A DNA stretch of 64,000 nucleotides, taken from NCBI GenBank assembly GCA_963930655.1, contig OZ005617.1:21254068-21318067 (forward strand), read 5' to 3'. Source of the stretch: Myrica gale. Lineage: Eukaryota; Streptophyta; Magnoliopsida; Fagales; Myricaceae. Shown in pieces: positions 35,601 through 47,782 of this stretch (position 1 is its first letter; each line of letters starts with the position of its first letter). The translations under genes were made by a program, and so were the position numbers. The notes under the pieces are model-generated. The model saw nothing but the letters and a program-made list of their open reading frames with translations. It searched no databases and was not told the DNA's origin.

Positions 35601-38600
35601 TGGACACGTAGGGAAGTTATCAAAAGATACTCAAAGCACATACATGGTAATTCGACATCTAGTATTCTAGGTGTGTAATAATGCCTCCAGCTCATCTTTC
35701 TTAAGGGTTTAAAATAGTCGCCTTTTCCAAAATGGCTAAGAGTTGGGTTGTGGCATTTGCTTATTGATTACCACTTTACATAAATGTGGTGCTGCCAACC
35801 ATCCTTTTTAGTTGTCTGGAGGAAACAATTCCAAACCACGTATTGTTTCCTGGTAAGTAGGAAAGTGGCTTCTATTATAAGCAGTAAAACATACAGTATT
35901 GGTACCAAACATGTTCCTCCTCAGGGAGGTAATGTTTACAGCAGCTTATTAGCACATGCCTCCCTCAAAGCTCAGTGTACTAATATGGTTAAACCGAACA
36001 CGGAGTGTTCCAAAAATCCAACAGTCTATCCTCTGATCACTAGTAACCACATGTTTCTATCAAAAAGCATACTGTTTCTATCAAAAAGCATACTGTTTCC
36101 ATCAAGAGGCAAATGACACAAGCATCAACTTACCTAATCAGGAATAGATGTTTTTTGAGATCTTTTTTTTATAAGAAAAAAAGGCGGTCTCAAAAAACAT
36201 CTATTCCTGATTAGGTAAGTTGAGACCTAAAACCTCCCAGTGACTGAACCTAGTGTTGGAGAAAAATAGTATGGCTGAGGCAGTTGCCTCGTGTAGGTAC
36301 GAAGCACCTTGGGGATAATGGGTAATCTATCTTTTTATGGCAGGACAATTGGCATCCAAGCGGTTAGGTATCCTGAGGACCAATGGTGATACAACGCCCA
36401 CACTTCAACTGGGGAAGTCCTCTAAAATAGAGGAGATAAGCTGCAGAGCCAAAGCTGACTGGAGGTGGCCGCACAGTTGGGTGGTGGGGAGGAATTGCAG
36501 CCTTTTCGGCAAAGTATGAGCAGTAAAGTGTGATTCTGTCACTTGGTGTCTTAATTCTATGGGGATATTTTCTGTAGGGTGTGATCTTGACTCATCATTT
36601 TCCTCAGTTTCTGCAGAATTATTAAAACTACTGTAGAGGACCTATCAACAGAAGTGTTGTTTCTCAAAATAATTTCTTATTTTTTAAGCCAGATTGACTG
36701 AAACTAGTGACCATGTCTTGACCCTTGCTCAAGTACCCTACCATTTTCCACTTTGAGATCAGTATTACTGCCATTCATTCTTTTCTCATAAAAAAACGAA
36801 CAGTTGGATACTTAGATACTGTACCTTCTCAGAGAAGAAGCGAATTCCTTTCTCAGGATAATCAGCTTCATAAGTTTCCCCTAACAAAGGATTGAATGGT
36901 TTACAGTGTCTACCTTCAGAGGAAGCATATCCAGAAACCGCAAAAGCAGCAACATTCAGAACCCTCTGGAGGCTGTTCCCCTGATTACATAACACACAGG
37001 CACATGGAGAAAAGTGTCAAAAATCGAACAAACTGCAAAGCAGTAATCTTCTTTGATTCTAATGAAGCATTTAATCACACTAGACATGCAAAAACAAGTT
37101 CAGAAAGAAAGAAGCAAATAGTTTGGAATAATCTATTCCTCAGAACATTGTCATTTACAGGAATAAGGTGCAACTTGATTCTTGGGTACCCAGGCCCAAC
37201 CAATCAATTCAGGTTGGTTAGGTTTGGTCCTTAACTAATTTGCTTTTCTTATGAGTGCAAAAGTGTTGGACCAAATCCACAAGGAACTCTATACTTCTTC
37301 AAGTATTGTGCACTATCTTTTATCCTTTCCTCTGTCACCATCTTTTTTCCCAATACAATAGTATTTTCAACTTCTTTCCTTTGAGCAAAAGGAGACTGAC
37401 CTAAGGAACTGAACCGAACCCAACAGACTGGAAGATATTTGGTCTGCTTTGCTTTAACTCCATAAACAATTTCAACCAATTTGGTTCAATTTTTATTTTT
37501 CTGGAACCTGACCAAACCAAATCCAAGTTGCACACGCCTAATGGGAATGCAAGACCATAATGCAGAGATAACTGAGCGGACAGAAATGCACTGGAAGGCT
37601 TCAAATCTTACAGTTGGAAGGACATTTAAGGAAAACACGGAGAAATCTAGGTCATTATCAGCTACATCTGTACTGCTTACCAGTACTAAATGTAACACTC
37701 CTCTATGAGGATGAAATGATGGAACTAATGAGGTCCATTTTCAGATATTCCTGCACTTGATAAGATAGCTACAATAGAGCTATGTTCTTTCCACTGCTAG
37801 CAAACTTAGCATTAAAGTTATGTTCTTTCATCTGCTAGAAAATTTGCAATTAATATGATCATTCATCTACAAGCAAAACATGTATCTAGCCTTTTTTTTA
37901 TAACCAAAGGACAACGGGACTTCCAAATTTTATTAGAAAACCTTCACTTATGGCTGAAGATAGGATCAATGTCTGATGGAACAACATCATACCTAAGTCA
38001 ATCATTTTAATAAAACCGCTCTCCTATCCCTTACCAAAAGTACAAATCAGTAGCCCACAAACAAACAAAAAAAATCATCTTGATTGAGAAAAACAGACCC
38101 AATCAACTTCCACAGCAACCATACCCCACCAGTCATTTTCCCAATTAACATCTGCACTGACATAATTAGCAAAACCCTATTACAGGGAAAAAAGAAGACA
38201 ATGCAGGTATTTACAGTAAGAAACTAATAAGCATGCATCACATATCTGAGACATTATGTAAGGTATATCAATCTTACCTTTTTCCCACACTCATATGCTT
38301 GATCTAAAAGAAAAGAGTACTCCAAGTCCTCACAACACTTTTGAAGGGTTGATATTGGCTCATTAAAGTATACAGGGAGACAAACACGTGTGAGGTCTTT
38401 TCCCACATTGTCTTTGATCATAGACCAGAGACTAACCCCTTTCTCCTTCTCCACCGGTTCAGGAAGCTGTTTCCGCCTTTCAAAGTCCAAACCTTTGGAT
38501 TTCTGACCTTTCTCCTGAGTCAGCATTTTCCCCACATCAGAATGACTCTCAGCTTCTCTATAATTATCCAGAAGATTCGAAACTATTTTTATAGACCCAC

Positions 38601-41600
38601 AACTACCAGTGGGTTCCATAAAATACTCCTCTGTGTCATGAAAGGACATTTCATCTCCATCGGACGCTTCCTCAAGCTCTTGTTTTTCAATATCATCGGA
38701 TGATTCGGTCGTGCTGCATTCTATAAAATATAATGTCAAGAAATATGTAGACATGCTAAGATGGGAAAAAATAAACCAATAAATTGGAGCTCACGGACCA
38801 TAGGGGTTTCAACACATTCTCCATGCAATTTCCGCAAATGAAAATGACTTAATCGATCAACGTCATAAGAATTATCAAAAACTGAATTTTAAAGCCAAAA
38901 TGTCCAGACAAAATGAAATTTCAAGAGGGGAGAAGATCAATCTTCAGATTAATTTTAGCCTTGATAATAGAAATACAAATACACCAATTGGCTCCCATTG
39001 GCCATTTCCCTTAAACAAGTCAAGGCCAAAGTTAAAAACCACAAGTAAACATGCAATATTTTTTGTTAAAGAAGAGAAAGAGGGAGAATATACAGAGTGC
39101 TGCATCAAAGAGCAATCAAATTCCATACAGACCATTAGTGACTCAAAATTCAAACATTTGAAATGATCAATTGGCATAGATCTTAAGTAATAGATGAAGA
39201 AACTCAATAAAGATTATCTACTATGAATAAAGGCCGTTTAAAAAACGATCGAACATCAGCTCTAATTTGAAGGACATCTATGTAAACGTTATCTACTATG
39301 TACAGGTAGAACTTGCTACTATACAGACAAAAGAAGAAGACAACAATTTTGTGTACTCACGAAATTGACCAGGCAGACTCCGTTCGAAAGCGTACAAGAG
39401 AAGTATATGGTTCACGTGAATTGTTATCAAAATCTAAATGGAATTTTAGCTAAAATCCAATATTCGACCAAACTATTTGAATTGCATTATGAAATATTTT
39501 TCCGATTCCAAGTTCTGATCACGATGATCCACATATAGGTTCAATTAATCTGTATACTCAACGATGGACAAGTTTCTAGTTGGCACATAAAACTAAACTT
39601 AGATCCAGTTAACATGTTTGGAAAGAATTACAAAAATGAAACGTGAGAAATGTATCATATATACCACTGTATTTTCCACGCCCTAGACCAGAAAACTCAT
39701 GCTTGATCAGTTGATATTCACCATCATGGACTCCAGATGCCTCAGCCTCGATATTAGCTGCCTGCATACATGCAAAGCAAAAATTATAGATAAGCCGGCT
39801 AATTCTACAACTAGTATGTACTTCGTAAGAACTGTTAGAATGATTCATCCAAAATGCAGGTTCTTGTTTCAAAAAATTAAATTAAAGGATTTTCCAAGCA
39901 TCAGGGAACAAGACTACAATAGGGAATCAAGCTAATTGTAGGAAACATATGTTCACCTCATAAAACGTATGCGTAGAATATTTAGCCTATATTAATGAAG
40001 GTTCTTGTTTCATAGAAAATGATTCAGACCTTTGGTAATACCCTCTATACACGACCATAAGTTGGAGGGTCCCCCCCAACCTATCACAAAATTACTAAAT
40101 GCATAGGAGAAAATCATGGAAAACGAAAGGATGCAAGGCATGGTGTCCCAGAACTTATCAAGATGTGGCCCTCAATGAAATCACTCAATAGGACCAAGTT
40201 GTGACACGAGGGACTGGTTGTAAGTTAGCATTAATCCACTTTCATGCAATACAAGAACCACCAAGAATTTAGTACTTATACAATACTCCTCAAGTTCGCA
40301 CCACAAAGTGACAAACATTGCAATCACTTTTTTACCTCTAGCTGCCTCAAAGTGTCAAGCAAATGGGATCGTTCTTCACAAAGAACTTTAAGTTGTCCTT
40401 GTACTTCAGAGAATTCTGAAAGCATGATCTGCTCGCAATCCTTTACAAGATTCTCGTTTATTCCTTCTCCAAGTAAGCGTTCTTTAAGTTTTTCGGTCGA
40501 TATAGATACTTCATTTGGTACCAGGGTCAGATAGTCATGCAGTGGTCTAAGTGGAAATAGGCTCCTAGTTGAGACCAACGCTTGAATCCAAGCCACGCGA
40601 TCTGTCTTTGAATCAGTTCTCAGATGAAGGGTCTTTGTAGCAGTAAATATGTAAAATCGCCGATCATCAGACTTGCTCTCCCGGAAGGATGAGATCTGTT
40701 AAAAAATATTTCAAAAGAATGTCGTTAATTTAATAACAGAGAAGGGGAGCCAGCGTATTACCCATGATAGTAAAACGTCTCCTAAAAGTAGCATAAATTT
40801 TGGAAAAAAATCGAATTTATTGAATAAATGTTAGGATAATTATCCAACAGATATGAATACTTCAGATGACGTAAGTTAACAGTCGGCCCAATACATGCAG
40901 CAATTGAAGACACAGCAAGACGAGACACAGTTCACCTACGAACCAGAAAACAGCCCAAGTGGTAGCTCACACCACCAGTAATATTTTGGCCACGCCGTCA
41001 TGTACTCTCAACCCAAAATATCACCAAAACCCTGAAGAGCGAAACCCAACCGAGTGGCCACACAAGAAGGAATAAACAAGAGGTGGGGTCATCCAGCTAG
41101 TATAGGCTGTTACGATGAGATTATGCCTAAAATAACCTACAAAGTGTCCTGTATCATTTTGTCGCTGCTAAACACTGGTGGTAGCACGGGGTCTCGCACC
41201 TTTTCAATATTCAACTGAGTGAAACCCAACCGACAGGCGACAGGTCTCTCAAACCAGACCCATGCCTCAAAGACCCCACATTTCCCCTTTTTTTTTATAT
41301 CCCCCAAACCAGACCCATGCCTCAAATATCAAGTAGCTTAAAATAGACTTAAAAGCAACCACTAAACACTCAACCCCCTTAACCCCAAAATAAGTCAAAG
41401 CAAACGAAGTTAACAAACACCCAAAAGAAAGAAAGAAACAACAGCCCACTTCAATATTGTGCCGAAAATAATCTGTGCCGTCTGACCACTGCAACGTTCT
41501 ATCTTTCCTGTTCTTCACGTCTTTCCTTTTGCTGTTAGTATAATACTTTGAGATCAAAAAGTCTTGTGGCATCCCGAGAAGGAAATCAAACAAATAGAAT

Positions 41601-42585
41601 CAACTTCCTTACCCTATAGTGAAGAAACGGTATCAGAAGCTTTTTTAACGAGCATGAGATGGCACTGTGAAGGAAATTAAGGAATGTGATAATCAGAGAC
41701 CGAAAGAGTAAATAAAGAAAAAGGCCAAGATCAATGAGCGCTCAAATCCAACCAATGCCCGATCGATCACTGATGTGACCAAGGGGAATACCTATGCCTA
41801 TAACGTAGCCTATCATGTACTTCTCTCACCACCTGCTGATGTGACCCACTAATCAGTGACAACCAGTTAAACTGAGAGAAAGTAAAAAAATTCAAAATTG
41901 AAATCACAAGCCCTCGAAGGGAGAAAGTGCCAGGACCTCTGGTTCATACACTTCTCGCTCGGATACCTAAACCTTCTTTACTAAGCCTTTAACTTTCTCT
42001 GGCAGAATCCGCGCCAGAGGAAAAAAAAATCTTCAGAGAGAGAAGATTGGTAAAACTCTTGGTCATCTTTGGGATGAAATTTTTGCCTATAATGGAAATC
42101 TTTTTGTGCAACAAAATAACCAAAACGCAGCGATCCACGACGCACAAACTCCATTGTTATACCTTGAGATGGACAATACCAACGGTTTTCTGGTGCTTCC
42201 GTCTCCCACTCCCACTGTCCATCCTCGAAAGCCGATTAGCGGAGATGTCTCCGATCAGCCTCACGTCATCGGTCGTCTGCGTCAGGATGTTGAGATTCTC
42301 CGGGCGCCGGATTTTAGCGTAGGACAATATGCCGTTCCTTAAAAGGAACCACCTGGATCTCCATCCTTTGCCGTAATTGGTCCACTTGTAGAGGACGCCG
42401 GCGACCGTGCCCTCGGATCGTCCCGCATTGCTGTCAGATCCGCCGGAAATCGCCACCAGACTCGCCGGCAAGCTCCTGGCCCTAGACAGCGAGGACGCTG
42501 CGGCCTCCGCCGATCCGTCCCCAAAACTGCCGCATGGACTCTCCAGCGAGATACAGCAGAGCGGGTGCAATTCTTTCGCTCGCAT
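32699..42585 (-). CDS. Oxysterol-binding-protein-related protein with PH domain (plant ORP1/ORP2 clade), ten exons
   Basis: Exons in transcription order: 42585-42163, 40695-40336, 39761-39665, 38720-38278, 36980-36825, 35512-35345, 34915-34775, 34571-34341, 34228-34115, 32875-32699. All junctions are GT-AG and in phase, giving 769 aa. ORPs move or sense sterols and phosphoinositides at membrane contact sites. Visible: N-terminal Ser-rich leader; PH domain about 60-180 ([17 protein letters not shown]); coiled coil about 205-275; acidic FFAT-like SFHDTEE (319-325) that could bind ER VAP proteins; sterol-binding domain about 390-769 with [29 protein letters not shown] and the family signature EKVSHHPT (from residue 492, split by an intron). 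The C-terminal NGWTPRWFQ...[10 protein letters not shown] is typical. The start ATG follows a TC-rich leader. I cannot assign it to one paralogue. Introns total about 7.6 kb. Confidence 0.95.
36053..36105. repeat. Short tandem repeat in ORP intron 5
   Basis: About 2.5 copies of a 20-nt unit 'tttctatcaaaaagcatactg', immediately before the hairpin at 36125. Confidence 0.85.
36125..36223. repeat. Near-perfect 99-nt hairpin in ORP intron 5
   Basis: Left arm 36125-36162 (tcaacttacctaatcagg...gatc) and right arm 36186-36223 (ggtctcaaaaaacat...aagttga) are complementary at 37 of 38 positions. The 23-nt spacer is itself oligo-T/oligo-A and can extend the stem. No flanking target duplication was evident. 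It lies in the intron between the ORP exons at 36825-36980 and 35345-35512. It may be a tiny foldback element or a hairpin RNA locus. Confidence 0.9.
41252..41328. repeat. Short direct repeat in ORP intron 1
   Basis: 'aaaccagacccatgcctcaa' occurs twice, about 54 bp apart (near 41252 and 41306). Confidence 0.8.
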
Positions 42586-42710
42586 TTTCTTCTTTTGTAG
42601 AATGCAACAAATCCGCCCTTCAAATCCAATTTTCCATTGCAGAAGACAAAAGAGAAACCAGGAGTGAAATGCAGCTTAAGAGCTAGCTAACTAGCTAGAA
42701 AGGGCTGCGT

Positions 42711-42714
<4 letters not shown>

Positions 42715-42755
<41 letters not shown>
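42715..42755. repeat. (GA)n/(TC)n microsatellite in the ORP 5' leader
   Basis: About 20 uninterrupted GA units, read as (TC)n in the direction of ORP transcription, 130-170 bp before its start codon and downstream of its TATA box, so probably in the 5' UTR. Further GA runs lie at about 42964-42981 and 43122-43138, upstream of the TATA box. Confidence 0.85.
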
Positions 42756-42759
<4 letters not shown>

Positions 42760-42891
42760 GGACCTAGGGGGAGCGATCTGAGCTCTGAAACTGAGAGAGA
42801 GATTTTGGGGGAAGAGACTGAAGTTGAGGCGCTTTGTAGCTTCAATTGACGGGGAAGTCGTTGCAGGGACTGTAGTATTATATAAGATCTC

Positions 42892-42897
42892 TTTATA
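42892..42897 (-). promoter_or_regulatory. TATA box of the ORP gene
   Basis: TATAAA within CCCTATAAAGAG on the minus strand, about 310 bp before the ATG at 42585. A second TATA-like TTATATAAT lies at about 42877-42885. Confidence 0.6.
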
Positions 42898-43139
42898 GGG
42901 AGTATATATAGATATGAGAATCAAAACTATAATATCTCTCTGCTTTTATCAGTACGAGAGAGTCAGAGAGAGAGAGAGAGTGATGTATGGCAATGGAAGG
43001 AGAGGCCTGAGGTGCAGTTGGTAATAAACGCGGTGGCAGAATGGTAATTAAATGCTGTTGAATTACAATACAGTTCCGAATTGACGACGACTCGTTCATC
43101 GTTTTGCATCGTTTTGCTTTGGAAGAGAGAGAGAGAGAG

Positions 43140-43750
43140 GTCAGAGGAGGGGATTTATTTCTCGTGAGTTATTGGTTTTTAATCCAAAAAGTGTGGGGTA
43201 CGGTGAGTTTTACGTAGACGATGTACGCAGCTGAGGCGGTGTAATCAATGCCAGTTAATGCGTAATATAAACCAAAATTGTCTAGATTTTGTATTAAAGA
43301 TCCTAAAATCCTAATCCAGCTTTTCTTATTTAAGGCTAATTCTTATACAATTATGTTCACATCAATATTTTTATTAGATTATAGGACATTATCCAATAAA
43401 AGAAAGATTTTGGAGTAGGACTGTATAATGATTTTATTCTTCTATAAAAGAATTTAAGGCAAAAAAGTAAGAGGACTACTAGAGTCTTTAGATTGGATTA
43501 AACTGCCGTGTTTCTTATATGTTCAGGAAAACAAATGGTTGCAACAATTAACTATAGTTTTAACTAAATTCATCATAAACTACTTAAAATTAATACAAAA
43601 CTATACCATTTTGTAATTTCGCGTAATCGATTGGCCCAAGCCTGTAAAACAATTGACATTGCTCTGTTTTTATTTTCCAAGTAGAGCGCTAGCTGCATTC
43701 TTATCTACAGTATTTTTGCTCTCCTACATGGATAGTCTCTCCGAGCCATG
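43140..43750. other. Intergenic, upstream of ORP
   Basis: AT-rich DNA between the ORP promoter and the hAT element; nothing recognised. Confidence 0.5.
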
Positions 43751-43758
43751 CTCTTGTG

Positions 43759-46125
43759 TAGGGCTGCACATTCCCGGTGTAGGTGTCAGTTTTGGCCAAA
43801 ACCGGCACCTAAATCGGGTAGGCCGGTTTTCAAAAAATTGACACTTACACCTATAATTTAAGGGCAAAAATTGGCTTCTTAACGGTGGCGATTTAGCAGT
43901 GACGGTTTCTGATTATCCTACATTCATATTAGGTCATTTTTTAGCATATTACGCATATACCCTGTCAGATATCATTTTCATCTTATTTTCTAGAGCTTAT
44001 AAGCAAACCACCTATTATTCATGGAGTTTAACCTGTATTGGTGCTGTCAATATCTTTTTTTTAAAAAAAAATTGATCTATGTAATACTTCTCTAAGTCAA
44101 CTCTATCTGCACATGTGGTCCAATATGTGTAGTTTGTGCTCTGAGAAAATCTGCTGCTTCTTTTATGCGCTGTGCAAAAGAAAATGAAGGGAGAATAACA
44201 ACATCATACCAAAGATAGCTTTCAAGATTTTCTGTTTAGGGAGAAAATATGTTGTTTCTTCCTTCAGTGAACTTGCTGGAACTTTTGCACCCACTGCAGA
44301 CCAAGTGAAATGCTTCAATTTTTTTTTCTATATGCATAAACACATATCAAGGTGGCTTATACTACCAGTCACAAGTCGCAGTTAAGAAAGTGGCAGAAAT
44401 TTAAGTGGACAGAAAATAGCTGAACAATCAGTCCAGTACTACAATTGATCATAACTAGGCAATATACATTATTTAGAAAAAATAATAAACAAACAGATGC
44501 TACTGAGTTAGCAATTCCAAAATCCAGCAAGAAGATATACCATGTACATGCGAAAGTGTTTGAGTCCATTCTTGTCCTGAACAGAAATTAAGATATATGT
44601 GCAGGTGTAAGGAATGATAATTTCTCTGGATGGCGGACAACAAAACCAGCACTTTGACACATTTCCAGTACTTTTCCACATCCATCACATCTTTGAACAT
44701 GAATTCAAGACAAAACCCAAGTCAACCTCAGACACGCATACAGGAAATAGCAAAGAAGATCCAAGTTCTTAGCAAATATTACACTAGTTTGTATAGACCT
44801 CACACAATAACTGCCAAGGATATTGATTGTCTCTTCATCTAAGGAACTCAACTTGTAGCCTTTCATATGCAGAATATACTACAGATTAAACCATAATGAA
44901 TACCAAGACACGTCTAGCACAAAGGACTTGTCCATAATGAATACCAAGACACGTCTTGCTAACCGACTAGTAGATCATCCGATCATTACCTGCTCCAATT
45001 TCCTAAAGTACAAAAAGCATATCATTTTTAGTTGGGAAGAAATATTTGCCATGAAATGCATTCATTGAAATACCTTCGAGATGTACAGACACATCCATGC
45101 ATATGATGGACAATTGGCACAGAAACATTTATATAAACAACCCCTGGAAATCCACGAGAATGAAAGTTCTACATTATATAAGACAACCAACACATCAAAT
45201 GCAATTGCACAGAATGGGATGAACATGCTATGAGATATTCTCAGGCAGTACACAACTGGAAATGTGAAAATCCTCCTTATCGCCGAGGAGATCTACCATA
45301 AAAAGAATTTCACCCCTCCTATATCACCCAGGGTCCATCCCTTTCTCTTTTAACCACAAACCAGAGAATTCTCAATAAATTCTCCAATATTACTACCAAC
45401 ACCTCACCAGTAAAAACATTTGCATCCAAATTCCAACCTATACACCCAGATTAATCTTAAACTTAGAGGCATAGAACTAGATTAATTTCATTCAAACCAA
45501 AAGAGCCAGATTCCAAACAAAGCTTCATCATGAACTCTCGGAAGTACCAAAACAAAAAAAGAACAAAAAAAACCCTAAATACTCTCCTCCTATCCCAGCA
45601 AGTCTTCATAAATGCATAACTCGAACCCACAACCAAATTCTTCGTCTCCATCGGAGGTCGCCCTCGACAACTTGCCACTTCTCGGTCACTCTCTAGCCAA
45701 GAATCTTTTCCGAAGCTGCCGATTCATCAGACGCACTCGGTCCGGGTCCGCGAGAACGCTGCAGGGGAGATTAAGGAGCGGCAGAGGTGGGATGGGCAGA
45801 GAGGCACGATGTCCGGCTACGGGAAGGGCAGACGTGGTGGTCGGCACTCGGCAGGAGAGGGAGGAGAGGGAGAGGGAAGCATGGGCAAAAACTTTTTCCG
45901 GGGTGTTAAGGAGGTTTCTGCCAAAAGGGGGAATATAAATAAAATAAAATAAAATTCGGTTCCCGGTTCCCGGTTCCCCGGAACCCGGTGCTGAGTAACT
46001 CGGGAACCAGGAATACCACCAGATTTCTTGCAAAAAACCAAACTGGCACTAACACCGGTGAAGCGGGGTACTGAAAACTCGGTGCCGCTACCATCGGAAT
46101 TTTCCGGTGGCATTGTGCAGCCCTA
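43759..46125. mobile_element. Non-autonomous hAT transposon with perfect 8-bp target duplication
   Basis: The 2367-bp element begins TAGGGCTGCACATTCCC and ends, inverted, TAGGGCTGCACAATGCC. Both flanks are exactly CTCTTGTG (43751-43758 and 46126-46133). Subterminal regions at both ends are full of short CCGG-centred repeats (aaccggc, ggccggtt; cggttcccggttcccgg near 45957-45975), as in hAT elements. I find no transposase. The interior (about 44000-45760) is not repeat-like and includes a GC-richer segment (45600-45890) that could be captured host DNA, but no protein family is recognisable on either strand. It is a different hAT family from the GGCGGA-ended ones at 7956 and 16477. Confidence 0.9.
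44891..44957. repeat. Imperfect tandem duplication inside the hAT element
   Basis: 'ccataatgaataccaagacacgtct' occurs at about 44891 and again at about 44933, a 42-bp period. Confidence 0.85.
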
Positions 46126-46723
46126 CTCTTGTGATCTTAATCTCGGCGCAGACCTAAAATGCCTTAGAATTGCAGATCTCGAAAAGCCCCATAAAATATT
46201 AATTAATTAATTGCCATTACTTATTCGAATTCCTAAATATGGACGCAACTTAAAGCACGAGCGATTTGTACATAGGGATCCGGCAGGTTACTTTCCCTAT
46301 ACGACGTTCAGAGAATCGTTTATATGCTGTAAAACTTGTTTAATTATTTAAGGGGCATTCTTGAAGTTACAATGTTTTGGAGGGATTCAATGGAGTAATT
46401 CACGTGATTGTCCTGCTGACTTCCATATTCTCAAAATGGGGGGGACACTTGGTTGTTCTTTGGCTTGTTACGTCCAAAGAGACAAGCAGCAGCTAGCTGG
46501 TCCAACTTATTTTGCTCCGTCGCGCTTCTTATATATATGACGATTGGGCTGGAAAGATACGTATGTATGTATATCAAGTTACGTGGATACGTAGATCCTT
46601 AAATGGACCCAGTACTTATAAAGAGGGAGTGAGATCTTAGTGGAAAACGCGCGGCAAAAGACATTTATAAAAATGTACGATCGAAAAAAAAAGGGTTCAG
46701 GATCACAATCTCTTCTTTAGAGG

Positions 46724-47774
46724 CAGGTCAGCTTTAGCTATAGGCAGCATAGACGGTTAACTAAGGCCCCTAAATTTAGGAGGCTTCCAATTAAAAAAAA
46801 TGATATACTTAAAGAAATTTAATATTAATAATAAGGCCTAAAAAACTTAATGTTAATGAATATATTGATTAAAAAGGCCTATTAAATCTTCTTACTTGAA
46901 GGAGCATTAACTTTTCTCCAAATCTAAGAGGCCAAAATTTAAATTTTATGTATATTTAAATAAAATTTAATATTAAGGCTTAAAAAACTTAACGTTAAAG
47001 AGTATATTGATTAAAGAGTCTCTTAATTGAAGGAGAATGAGCTTTTCTCCAAATCTAAGAGGCCTCAATTTAAAAAAATTTGTATATTTAAAGAAAATTT
47101 AATTTTAAGGCCTAAAAAACTTAACTTGAAGAGCATATTGATTGAAGAGACCTATTAAATCTTCTTGATTGAAGGAGTATTCATTTTTCACTTTTTTGGT
47201 ACTTATAACTCTCCATTTAATCACATAAAATCTTCTTATTTGAAGATATTAATAGCAATCTCTTTATTTATTTAATTTTTTTACTTTAGATATTGCTAGC
47301 TATTTAAACCTTAACTAACAACTAAAAATCTATCTTTAAAATGACTTAAATTTATTTAGAAAATATCTGTCAAGTGCCAAAAATATTCAAAAATCCTTTC
47401 TCAACCATTCTATTTTTTATTCTTATCTTTTTTAGTGCTTCTCAACTTTTATCTTTGGTCACTAAAGTCCTCAGTGCTATTATTTTAAAAAAAATTACTT
47501 TAATTTTATTTTACATTGTATTTATTGTAATTATCATTAAAACTATTAAAATCTTACTTAAGATTGAGTATGATCCAAAAAAGATGAAATGAATTAGTAA
47601 TATTATTAATTAAAAATGATATATTAATAAATCTAAAATATAACACTGATAAATAATTTTGTATTCCAAAAAATTATAAGAACACTTTTAATTAATTTTT
47701 ATTTTTAAAATATATTACAAAAAGACCACATTTTAAAGTTTGGCCTAAAGCCCCAATTACCTGAGCCGCCCCTG
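46724..47774. mobile_element. Degenerate hAT-like element
   Basis: The right terminus is CTGAGCCGCCCCTG (47761-47774), inverted CAGGGGCGGCTCAG, a common plant hAT end, preceded by 'gtttggcctaaagccccaatt'. The best left end starts CAGGTCAGCTTTA at 46724, with flank TTTAGAGG (46716-46723) matching the right flank TATGGAGG (47775-47782) at 6/8. The left terminus matches poorly, so that boundary is tentative. A 72-codon hydrophobic AT-rich frame at 47374-47592 is not convincing as a gene. Confidence 0.5.
46832..47190. repeat. Tandem repeat, about 135-bp unit, 2.6 copies
   Basis: Units start 'taaggcctaaaaaactt' at 46832, 46974 and 47106. Each contains 'gaatatattgattaaa', 'cttctccaaatctaagaggcc' and 'tgtatatttaaa' blocks with point differences. 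Part of a further unit precedes the first. It lies inside the hAT-like element. Confidence 0.85.
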
Positions 47775-47782
47775 TATGGAGG

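Noticed and set aside
36337-36370. 'ccaagcggttaggtatcc', reminiscent of a tRNA D-arm
   Set aside because: No acceptor stem, anticodon arm or T-arm (GGTTCAAATCC-type) follows in the right spacing.
47374-47592. 72-aa strongly hydrophobic open frame
   Set aside because: Its hydrophobicity follows from AT-rich, T-rich DNA inside a degenerate transposon; no start context or family resemblance.
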